Shown here: positions 13,039 to 22,325 of the stretch, piece by piece
Layout: every line of letters begins with the position of its first letter
Numbering within the stretch: position 1 is the stretch's first letter
Source of the DNA: Endoconidiophora laricicola
Lineage: Eukaryota; Ascomycota; Sordariomycetes; Microascales; Ceratocystidaceae
Direction: 5' to 3'
Length of the DNA: 64,000 bases
Assembly: GCA_001640655.1 (NCBI GenBank)
Contig: LXGT01000105.1
Location: 25,076-89,075 of the forward strand
Translations under genes and position numbers: made by a program
The notes under the pieces: model-generated
Seen by the model: the letters and a program-made list of their open reading frames with translations, nothing else
What the model was told of the DNA's origin: nothing
The model's database searches: none

Positions 13039-13527
13039 ATGAATAACAACAAAGGGGATCTCCAGACGAGCCGTCCAAGGTCGATCCGATCTCTTCTATC
13101 AACTAGTAAATTGTTCATTCCTGCAGCTTCTTTCTCCGTCTCTCCATTTCTTCCCGTCACTTGTTCGGTTTTGTCTTGTAATCTTGTCTAGTGTATCTGT
13201 TTGTGTAGTGTCTGTGTTCCAGATGCTGCGACACTGGTAATTGTTGATGGTGTTGGGCGTACGTGTACACCAGGAATCAAGGATATATCTCTTTGTTTGG
13301 CGCTATCATCTGACCATGATGTCCGCAACTTTTTAGCACAAAATGATGTTGTGTTGTACCAGAAATGGGTTAATAAGTACACTAAAGAGTGCTGTGCATA
13401 TAACGCAAGTAGTGATAAAGTATTTAGGGTCTTGATAACTAATAACCCTAGTTACACTAAAATAATACCATTGGTAGTCATTGAAGCGACGGCCCTTTTG
13501 TCTAGTAACGGAATTCATGGGCGATAA
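13039..13527 (+). CDS. Candidate two-exon small protein, unknown
   Basis: The frame at 13223-13527 is protein-like throughout (segments TLVIVDGVGRTCTPGIKDI and DVVLYQKWVNKYTKECC) and ends in TAA, but it has no in-frame ATG near its left end. A model that gives it a start uses the ATG at 13039, a GTAAAT donor at 13106 and the TTCCAG acceptor ending at 13222 (intron 117 nt), for 123 aa in one frame. The donor is mediocre and I see no CTAAC branch site, so the join is weak. No family recognised. It may be a lineage-specific gene or a remnant. Confidence 0.3.
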
Positions 13528-14843
13528 TATATAATATAAAGCGATATAATTAACTATTATATTTTTCTACTAAGACATGACTTTCACAGCTATGGCCATT
13601 CGTAGTTTCGTTTTTTTTTGTCTCAATCACTTGTCCCGTGAATATCAATCAATTGGCCGTTAAACGCTACCAATTCTTGGTCATGGTCTTGATCTGAATT
13701 ATAGATTCTACAATTTTCAACCTTGTTGGCATCGTGGGACAGGGCTTACTACCGTTTTACTTGTGTACAGAGAAAAAGAAATGAAGCCGAATGGCTTGAA
13801 ATAATTTGTCTGACAAGTCTAGATGATAAGGTAATGTCAGCTCAGAGTCGGCATATTGTGTATCTGTGGGATAGTTCAGACCAATCAAAGTGATTATATC
13901 AGTAAGTTCTTATATTCTATACAAGCATTATTATGCACAATATCACGGCAAAACACGATGTTTGTTATCTAATTTCTCTTGATAAATACCAAACCACTCT
14001 CTTATAAGTATAAGAAATAGCAAAAGACTCCCTGACGCCTTTGGTTGTTGTGTGTGTGTGTGTGTGTATGAAGAAAAGACCTAGCAAACTAAAATAACAA
14101 TAAACCAAAACTTTTTCTCTTCCATTTTCTTTTCTCGAACTCAAGAAAAGACCAGAGCTCTTACAAGCCCAAGATATGACATTTCCACGAGACAAGACAG
14201 ATCAGTCCTCGAGTAAATCGGTGACTAATGATGTTTTATAAAAAAGGAAAAGAATATGACTGCCCAGTGATAACAACCCAATGTGAGGGAAAAGGTGAAG
14301 GTAAGATAAAAACGTAAGTAAAAGGGTAGTTTATGTACTGTTGCGATGTAGGGCATGATAATGAGGGAGAAAAAGGAAGCGGAGAAGAAAAGAAATAAGG
14401 CTGATAAGTGAGCAAGATATTCCATGACGTTGCCGATGCAACCCCCGTGATAACCTTTTTCTCACCGAAAATAACTGAAAACCACTGGATAACAGATACA
14501 AACGCACATACAAACACTTATGTCGCCCATCCCATCACTTCTATGGCAGAAATGAAAAGAAGATAAGACAAAGAAGGTAGTAAAGAGGGAAATACAAAAG
14601 GAAAAAAGAAAAAAAAAGGGTAGAAGGGGTGTGTGTGTTCAAGACTAAATGACATACATTTGCTAGCCTGTCCTGGCAAACGTTAGCATACGCTTATTTG
14701 TCTTCACTCATCAGCATATGCTCATATAGTTCATTGCTATTATTTGGCGTTCTTTTTCCACTTCGTCGCCATTTGTTTTTTTCCTACTGGGGTCTAGATC
14801 AAGTGTTACCATAGCTTTGGATTAGGCGAGAACAGTTGAACAC
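13528..14843. other. Intergenic, with (TG)n tract
   Basis: No gene recognised. A TG dinucleotide run lies at about 14049-14067. The part nearest 14843 is the likely 3' untranslated region and terminator zone of the eIF3L gene on the minus strand. Confidence 0.5.
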
Positions 14844-16418
14844 TTAGTAAGTGCGAGACAGGTTACGGAGGTACCAGTCAACCAGCTTGCGGCCGACCTT
14901 AGCCTCGGAAATGTGAATGAGCTCCTGTAGGACATTGTTAGTACTCCGAGTATTCAACTTGTACATGAGAAAGATACTTACGCCCTGCATAGCGTAGTCA
15001 AGATCGCTGACGTTGACAGTCTCGCCATCTAACAGGCTGCGCAGGTTCTCGTTCCAGCGCAGCTGCTTAGTGCGCTGCTTATTGACTAGAAGCCACGAAC
15101 GAAGCTCGTCAGGCTTGACCTCTAGGAAGCCGGCCAGCTTAGGCAAGTCCATGGTAGTGTATAAACGTAGGTAAGAGCGAACTGTAGGACTCCACATGTT
15201 GGTCTTGACCTCGTCCATGAATACAGCAAGATGGTGCTCAGTGGGGTCGATGTTGGCAGTGGGGTTCTCGAAATCCGGAGGAATGGGTGAGATGAACTTG
15301 GGGCAAGCAGCACGGAACAGCTCCTCGAAGATGGGGAGCGACTCGGGGCCACCACGCTGCAGCTTCAGAAGCTGGTCGCCGTACTTCTCACGAATAGCAG
15401 TGTGGATAGAATCATCCAGGCGAGTAGGATGGAATGACACACAAAGAGCGATCAGAGCGTACATCTGATCATTCTTCTTGGTGATACTCTCCTGTTGAGT
15501 ACCCTTCTGCAGCTTGCTGGTGCGTTGAACAAAAACTAGGATGTGGCTGAACATGCGGATGGCATCAGCGTAGCGGTGCATCATCATATAGGAGAAACCG
15601 ACATAGTAGTAGGTGGTGAAGTGAGCGGCCATAACACGAGCAAACATGGCCTTCTTGTTAAGCTCGATGTCGTCGAGGGTCTTCAAAGCCAGACTGAAGT
15701 CGCCCAGAAGGCAATGCACGCGCAACAGTCCTATTATCGAAAAGTAACCTAGACGCTGGTACAGGTTACGGGAACCGTAGTCGCCGGCAACGGTAGCAGC
15801 ATCTTCGCCGTTTCGCTGGGCAGCCAGCTGCTCGGTGATACGAGAGCGCTGGATCAGTGAGTATAAGACATTCAGAACACTATAGCAGCCCCAAGTGTTG
15901 GGGTTCTCGCGGAGCATCTGGATCTCCTCCTCATTGTTACCCTGGCGGGCAATGCGCATGCGGTAGGAAGAGAATGAGTTGAACTGGTAGATGAACTCGT
16001 CGATGACATCCCAAGCCCAGTAATACTGAAAAAAAAAAACCATTTAGTAATGAGCGAGACAAAAAAGTAGCCACTACAATGTTATAGCGGTGCTGAAAGA
16101 GCAATGACGTACCGAAGGGGGCTCCAGGTCAACAGGGCCATCCGAGTTCAAGATGTAATGGAACAGAGAACAATAAGAGTCGTAACTCTGGAATTTGACC
16201 TCAAGAGGGGCAGAAAAGTCCAGAGGCTGAGCGGCAGCAGCCAAACGCGCCTGGATATCATCAGGCTGAGCTGTGCCATCATCAAGGTCCTCCTGATCCT
16301 CAACATCGCCGTCATCATACTGGACCTGCTCGCGGTACTCGGCAACCAGAGCTTCCTCCTCAACATCACTGTCATTGTCCATGGCCCGCAAGGGCTGGCT
16401 GGGGGTGTAGGCGGCCAT
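14844..16418 (-). CDS. Eukaryotic translation initiation factor 3 subunit L
   Basis: Three exons, 16418-16113, 16025-14982 and 14924-14844, give 476 aa. eIF3L is a PCI-domain subunit of the eIF3 complex, which organises the 43S pre-initiation complex in the cytoplasm. Recognisable blocks in order are an acidic DSDVEEEALV N-terminus, YDSYCSLFHYILNSDGPV, then across intron 1 YYWAWDVIDEFIYQFNSF, NPNTWGCYSVLNVLYSLIQR, MFARVMAAHFTTYYYVGFSY, FISPIPPDFENP and VDWYLRNLSRTY at the end. Intron 1 (16026-16112, 87 nt) joins in phase 0. Intron 2 (14925-14981, 57 nt) has no stop and is a multiple of three, so the raw frame reads through it. I start at the ATG at 16418 because the frame further upstream opens only with GTG. 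Length and order match the fungal family as I remember it. It is divergently paired with EFL1. Confidence 0.95.
14925..14981 (-). other. 57-nt in-frame, stop-free intron of the eIF3L gene
   Basis: GTAAGTATC donor, GTACTAACA branch and CCTACAG acceptor. Removing it gives the continuous family-like joint AMQG-ELIHISEAK. Leaving it in would add 19 residues. Confidence 0.9.
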
Positions 16419-17226
16419 TTTCAATTCGTCTATTGGCGCGGGGTGGCTTCTTCTAGTCACAGTCGTGGTGTGATTTCAGAACTCAAAACAAGAATTCGAA
16501 GAGGGAAGGGGATAGGCCGAGCGGATGCTAGTAGGTATCCTATCAAGAAAAAAACTGTCCTAATCCTGCTACAGCGTGCGTGGGGCTGGTGAAAAAATTC
16601 AGCCGAGGGGTCGAAAATTCGTGGGGTCTGCCGGCAAATCCTCAAATCAGTTGAAAATATAGCGATGGTGAGGTCGTCAGTCTGATGATAGGAGACACCG
16701 TTTTGGGTCAATGAGCAGCAAGTCTACGATCGTCAGTCCGTTTACGGGAGGCACAAATTGAGTGGGTTCTTGAAAGTTGTGATGTCGTCCAGTGAAACAT
16801 TTTTCTTCAAAGCGGAGGGCGTTAGGGCTTTGTAGCCGCGCTACGTGCACATAAGCTTTTAGATGCATGATACACCAGCAATAGGCTAATAGCCCATATT
16901 TGCGGGGTATACCCGGTTAGCTACATGTCCAAATAGAGCTAAGTGACAAATTATGACGATGTTTGCATCGCCGATGTTGGAGCAAGCATACAAAGCAGCT
17001 AAGAATTATACAAAAATTTCGCCAAGGAACATGTTCTCATAGATAACAAACTTAAATGGCACTCGGGCCTATACCAAATAATTTAATTTGATGTAACTGC
17101 ATTTGATTTTTACATTTCTCTCTTATTTGTCAATTTTGGCGTTCTAATCGAAAGCTAATACTCTTCTTTGTACACCTGCCACAAACTACCCATCTGACAC
17201 CCAAAAGCCTATTTGTTAGGATCACG
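16419..17226. promoter_or_regulatory. Divergent promoter region between eIF3L and EFL1
   Basis: This 808-bp spacer separates the start codons of two divergently transcribed translation-related genes and must hold both promoters and leaders. A pyrimidine-rich stretch precedes the EFL1 ATG. I could not define a TATA box or a specific factor site with confidence. Confidence 0.7.
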
Positions 17227-20200
17227 ATGCCTGTTGTATCAGCAGAGAAACTCTCTAGCCTACAAAGGCACCCAGATGATATCAGAAATGTACACTTTGA
17301 TCTACTATCACAACTGCTATATCAAGCAACAACTAACTCAGTCTCTCAGATCTGCATTCTTGCTCATGTCGACCATGGCAAGACTTCTCTCACAGACGCT
17401 CTACTTGCGACTAACGGCATCATCTCACCCAAGCTTGCCGGAAAGATCAGATATCTTGACTCGCGCCCAGATGAACAGCGTCGCGGAATTACGATGGAAT
17501 CATCCGCCATCTCTCTACATTTTTCAATGATGCGCCGCACATCTCCAGAAACTGAACCCGAAGCAAAAGAATATTTAATCAACCTCATAGATTCTCCCGG
17601 CCACATTGACTTTAGCAGTGAAGTCTCTACGGCGTCTCGCCTATGTGATGGTGCCTGTGTACTCGTTGATGCAGTTGAAGGCGTCTGCAGTCAGACCGTT
17701 ACTGTGCTACGCCAAACCTGGGTTGAAAAACTCAAGCCATTGCTCGTCATCAACAAGATCGATCGTCTAATTACCGAGCTCAAGATGACACCGGTTGAAG
17801 CGTATACACATCTTTCGAAAATCTTAGAGCAAGTCAATGCTGTTCTAGGAAGTTTCTTCCAAGGCGAACGCATGGAGGAAGATATGAACTGGAGAGAAAA
17901 GATCGATGCCAAGGTCGCGGCTTCGAAAACGAAGGAATCTTCAGGTGACCCTGGCGAGGATGAGTTTGAAGAAAAAGATGATGCAGATATATATTTTGCT
18001 CCCGAGAGAAACAACGTTATATTTAGCAGTGCCATAGACGGCTGGGCATTCACTGTACGTCAATTTTCCAGCATCTATGAGAAGAAGCTCGGTATCAAGC
18101 GTGGTATCATGGAAAAGGTGCTTTGGGGAAATTTCTACCTAGATCCCAAGACGAAGAAGATCCTTGGCCCGAAACATTTGAAGGGCCGTAACCTCAAGCC
18201 AATGTTTGTCCAGCTTGTTCTCGAACCCATATGGACTGTTTATAACGCTACTACTGGGGGCGATAATGGGAAGGGCGACCCAGAGCTGCTAGCAAAGGTT
18301 ATTAAGTCCCTCAACATCGTACTACCCAATCACATCCTCCGCTCGCGGGACCCTCGAGTTCTGATGACATCAGTATTTGCTAACTGGTTGCCTATATCTG
18401 TTGCTATACTTGTATCTGTTGTCGAGTCTCTGCCATCTCCCAAGCAGGCGCAATCAGAGCGTATGGCAGCACTGCTCGAAAATTCTCCTGGTGCAGATAG
18501 CATCAGCCACACTATCAAGAACTCTATGATCAGTTTCAAGACAGGCATGGAAGACCCCGTTGTTGTATACATCAGCAAGGTCATATCCGTGCCGGAGAGC
18601 GAACTGCCAGAAAACAAGCGGAAACCTGGTACCATGTCAAGCGAAGAAGCAAGAGAGCTTGCGCGCAAGAAGCGTGCAGAGTTTGCCTTGAAACAAGTTG
18701 CCGAGCCCAGCAACCCCTTAGATAACTTGACCGAAGCACTTGACGATGTCAATCTTGACAACTATGCGCCAGACCATGAGGAGAAGGAAGTTGATCCTGA
18801 GCATCTGATTGGTTTTGCTCGCATCTACTCTGGTACATTAAATGTCGGCGACAAGCTTTACGTTATCCCGCCAAAGTGGTCTCCTGCCCAGTCAAACGCT
18901 GCTGACAAGTTGAAAGAGATTGAGGTCAAGTCTCTTTACATGTTGATGGGACGTAACCTTGAAAGTCTCAACTCCGTTCCTGCTGGTTGCGTGTTTGGTA
19001 TTGGAGGACTAGGTGACACTATCTTGAAGTCTGGCACACTTTGTAGTGTTCGGGACGGCGCTCCTAACTTGGCTGGAGTAAACATGGCTAGTCAACCTAT
19101 CGTGCGCGTTGCTCTGGAACCTGTCAATCCCTCTGATCTTGACAAGATGATCACTGGCCTTAAGTTGCTTGTCCAGAGCGACCCTTGCGCCGAATATGAG
19201 CAATTCGAAACCGGAGAGCATGTACTTCTCACTGCCGGCGAACTTCATCTTGAACGTTGCTTGACGGATCTACAAGAGCGATTCTCACGTTGCGAGATTC
19301 AAGCTGGTGCCCCTATTGTTCCATACCGCGAGACTATTGTCCGTGACAAGGAAATGCGCCCTCCTGCTAACAAGGACTTGGGCCGTGGTAGCGTTGTGAT
19401 ACCCACTAGCTCCAAGCAAGTCACCCTATCCCTTCGCGTACAGCCACTACCGGCGAATGTTACTTTATTCTTGAAGAAGAATTGTGACTCAATCAAGAAG
19501 CTCTACTCCGATAAGAAGAGTGAGATTTGTGATGGTGTTGCCGAAGAAGACGATGACGAAGTTGCTACCGACTTCGTCGGTTCTAAAGTCCTTTCTGCGA
19601 CCGAGCTCCATGACGGACTTCGCCAAGTTCTCGAAGAGGGCAAAGGCAAGGAATCATGGAAGGGCCTGGTGGATAAAATCACGTCATTTGGGCCTCGCAG
19701 AGTTGGACCTAATCTTCTGATTGACTCTACAGCTAATCAGGTACTCTATCATATATTTGCGCCTAGTGCTACCTCCACACTTGAGGATGTTCTCGATGCT
19801 CGTCACTTCAGTGACAATATCACGTACAGTTTCCAGCTTGCAACCAACCAAGGTCCGCTCTGCAACGAGCCCGTTGAAGGCGTTGCCGTATTTGTCGAAG
19901 ATGTTTTAATCACACTTCCCGAAGGCGAGAGTACTTCTGCCCGCGACAAGGTTGGCCGTCTGACCGGTGAAGTCATCAAAACTTTCCAGGCTGCCTTTAA
20001 GGCTGCCTTCATGGACTGGTCGCCACGTATGATGCTCGCCATGTACACTGTTGAAATCCAGGCTGCTACAGAGGTTCTCGGACGTGTATACGACGTCTTA
20101 ACTCGGCGCCGCGGTCGGGTTGTCGCGGAGAACATGAACGAAGGAACACCGTTCTTCACTATCCAGGCTAGTGTTCCTGTTGCTGAGTCCTTTGGCTTTG

Positions 20201-20451
20201 CTGACGAGATTCGCAAGCGAACCTCTGGTGCTGCTCAACCACAACTCATATTTGCTGGATTCGAAATCCTAGATGAGGATCCATTCTGGGTACCGTTTAC
20301 TGAGGACGACCTAGAGGATCTGGGTGAACTAGCCGATAAGGATAATGTTGCAAAGAAATACATGGATGGAGTGCGTAAACGTAAGGGTTTGTTAGTAGAA
20401 GGCCGTAAAATTGCTACAGATGCCGAGAAGCAGAAAACTCTAAAACGGTAA
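17227..20451 (+). CDS. EFL1: Elongation factor-like GTPase 1, 60S ribosome maturation
   Basis: EFL1 (Ria1 in budding yeast) is a cytoplasmic EF-2-like GTPase that works with Sdo1/SBDS to release the anti-association factor Tif6/eIF6 from pre-60S subunits. Two exons, 17227-17289 and 17350-20451, encode 1054 aa. The 60-nt intron is stop-free and in frame, so the raw frame reads 1074. GTPase motifs in spliced numbering are P-loop AHVDHGKT (26-33), switch region RRGITMESSAISL, DSPGH (102-106) and NKID (156-159). An acidic insertion follows (EDEFEEKDDADIYF), then EF-2-like domains with ELHLERCLTDL and the C-terminal EF-G-like block RRRGRVVAENMNEGTPFFTI. The insertion in the G domain and the IRYLDSRPDEQ signature distinguish it from EF-2 itself. 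Length is close to yeast Ria1 (about 1110 aa). Confidence 0.96.
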   Translation: MPVVSAEKLSSLQRHPDDIRNVHFDLLSQLLYQATTNSVSQICILAHVDHGKTSLTDALLATNGIISPKLAGKIRYLDSRPDEQRRGITMESSAISLHFSMMRRTSPETEPEAKEYLINLIDSPGHIDFSSEVSTASRLCDGACVLVDAVEGVCSQTVTVLRQTWVEKLKPLLVINKIDRLITELKMTPVEAYTHLSKILEQVNAVLGSFFQGERMEEDMNWREKIDAKVAASKTKESSGDPGEDEFEEKDDADIYFAPERNNVIFSSAIDGWAFTVRQFSSIYEKKLGIKRGIMEKVLWGNFYLDPKTKKILGPKHLKGRNLKPMFVQLVLEPIWTVYNATTGGDNGKGDPELLAKVIKSLNIVLPNHILRSRDPRVLMTSVFANWLPISVAILVSVVESLPSPKQAQSERMAALLENSPGADSISHTIKNSMISFKTGMEDPVVVYISKVISVPESELPENKRKPGTMSSEEARELARKKRAEFALKQVAEPSNPLDNLTEALDDVNLDNYAPDHEEKEVDPEHLIGFARIYSGTLNVGDKLYVIPPKWSPAQSNAADKLKEIEVKSLYMLMGRNLESLNSVPAGCVFGIGGLGDTILKSGTLCSVRDGAPNLAGVNMASQPIVRVALEPVNPSDLDKMITGLKLLVQSDPCAEYEQFETGEHVLLTAGELHLERCLTDLQERFSRCEIQAGAPIVPYRETIVRDKEMRPPANKDLGRGSVVIPTSSKQVTLSLRVQPLPANVTLFLKKNCDSIKKLYSDKKSEICDGVAEEDDDEVATDFVGSKVLSATELHDGLRQVLEEGKGKESWKGLVDKITSFGPRRVGPNLLIDSTANQVLYHIFAPSATSTLEDVLDARHFSDNITYSFQLATNQGPLCNEPVEGVAVFVEDVLITLPEGESTSARDKVGRLTGEVIKTFQAAFKAAFMDWSPRMMLAMYTVEIQAATEVLGRVYDVLTRRRGRVVAENMNEGTPFFTIQASVPVAESFGFADEIRKRTSGAAQPQLIFAGFEILDEDPFWVPFTEDDLEDLGELADKDNVAKKYMDGVRKRKGLLVEGRKIATDAEKQKTLKR
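17290..17349 (+). other. 60-nt in-frame, stop-free intron of EFL1
   Basis: GTACAC donor, CAACTAACTC branch and TCTCTCAG acceptor, phase 0. Splicing restores the family-typical IRN-ICILAHVDHGKT joint. Retention would insert 20 residues immediately before the P-loop strand. Confidence 0.9.
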
Positions 20452-21508
20452 AAGTTGATAGTTTTTATGTAGATTAGACATGTTTCGTTGTATAATAGTA
20501 TCAAATATATTGTTAGATATGCGTGGCAATGTTTCATTAAACAGCAATATTATTTAGGTTTGTTTCGTTAGTTTATGTCTCTACACGAGCTGTTAAGCTA
20601 TGCGACGGTCACTAAACAACATCACGATAGACGACGAACATGGTATGCAATGATATTCCAGTTAGGGTTAAATAAAAAGTGGCAACCCACAACAATATGG
20701 TTGGCGATGATCTGAATTTGGGGCTGCAGATAAGGCCTGCATTCCAGTTAAGTTTAAGTGGTTACCACGCAATCACCTGTAGTAATGAGAATCGTGAGGG
20801 CCCTCAATTTCTCCTTGACAGCCCTCAAAAAAAAGGATGTTTTCAGGAGCCTACCTCCTGGACCCCTTTGTCAAGCAGCAAAAGATTAGTAGCCACTAAG
20901 ACTGAAATGTTGATGCAGCATGGGGAGAAACAGGTTGGAATTTGGCCCACTAAAGCCTGGAAATAAGTGAATTCAAGAGCAAGGAAAACGTTATTGTCCT
21001 GACAGCGCTCCTTCCGTTTTGCGCCCTGATTTTCTAGCGTGGTACGTCGTTGTGTTCGGCAGCTGGGAAGTCTTGACTCCAAATAGGAAAGAGCAACCAA
21101 CGGCTTATAATAATAACATACTCTTTTTGGGGCTCTTTCTGATTCGGAAGAGACTGTTGCTATGTGTGATTGTTACTAAGTATGGTGATGTATTGTTTGA
21201 ACCTTGAGTGTTCTTTACTTTCTCACTAAACCATCCTCACCTAAAGCCCATTAATTGTGGTTAAGATCCCATCGATATAAGCACTCATTCTGGTGTTGCG
21301 CATATCTCAGTTTTATCTCTGACAGCGGCGAATTTGCGGCGACCGCCTGCAGATACTTTTCTCCTTTTCTTAGGCGTTCTATTCTCTCCCTAGTCGGCGA
21401 CAACGCCGTATCGTGTTTATCACTCGTGCAGCTACTTTCTTTTGTCGGGCTCATTCCAAACTGACAAGGCTAAGTGGCTTTTTGGGACTTGGAGGTGTGA
21501 GTTTGTGA
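20452..21508. other. Intergenic, EFL1 3' region
   Basis: The first part is probably the EFL1 3' untranslated region. A 67-codon ATG-initiated minus-strand frame (21251-21454) has an RERIERLRKGEKYLQAVAAN segment that could form a charged helix, but nothing else supports it. Confidence 0.4.
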
Positions 21509-22112
21509 AAAGACTCCTGTTCCGTGCGCCTGGGCCCCCGGTTCATCAACATTGCAGAATTTCCACAGACGGTGCTTGCTTCTCTTCTGCGTAACTGGCT
21601 GTTCTATTTCTGCTTGTCGAATGTGACTGACAACGAGGATAAGGGAAACACGACCAAGTACCTGCGCTACTACTTGACCCAGAACTCCCGTCGCCTCCGC
21701 TGCAGCAGCCAGGCAGCGTTCTGGCTTGTGAGCCTCCACTCAATTACTAGTGTTTATTTTGGGATCTGTGCTGTTATATTGCCTCCCTCGCTGCCAAGCC
21801 CTTTTTGCCCTAGCCTAGCAGCTTGAGCTATTGACAACTAAGTGTTACGAGCTAACAGAAAGGATACCCTACCACTTTAACATTGAACCGGCAACCGACA
21901 CACAATCCTCAATCGAAGACCACGAGAAAGAGCAACTAGCGCATCACTTGGACCTGTCTGTACGGCGGACGCGCATCACCTTGATTGACTGCTGGCTTTT
22001 TCTTTCCTCTATAGCCATTTATCTTCTCCTTCGACCTTTTGCTTTTCTTCTTAGGCGTCATGGGGCTGAGCGCTGCTATTTTGATTGTATCTTAAGCGCA
22101 GAGTCAAGGTAA
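21509..22112 (+). other. Possible spliced leader or small gene upstream of FMP27
   Basis: Two coding-like segments lie here. The first (21509-21727) reads, for example, NIAEFPQTVLASLLRNWLFY and KYLRYYLTQNSRRLRCSSQ with strongly G/C-ending codons, and ends at a GTGAGC donor (21728). The second (about 21838-22109) reads RIPYHFNIEPATDTQSS and a hydrophobic LIDCWLFLSSIAIYLLL stretch, and ends at a GTAAGC donor. A CTAACTT branch and acceptors lie just before the FMP27 ATG. None of the three obvious acceptors gives an in-frame fusion to FMP27: two run into a TAG and one is out of frame. This is therefore either a separate short membrane-protein gene or a spliced 5' leader of FMP27. No family recognised. 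Confidence 0.3.
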
Positions 22113-22325
22113 GCTGCTATTTCACAATTCTAACAGTATTGCTTTTGAAGCTGATGCTGAAGCTGGAGCTGAGTCGTTGTCGACAACCGCTTATAATCCA
22201 CATGGACACACTTAAAGAGAACTATAGTCTAGTCAATGAGATCGCTAGAATACACTAAGAAACTAACTTAATGCTGGCAACAGCGCATCTAGAAGTACTC
22301 GAACGTAGCCCGTCCCGCCTACATA

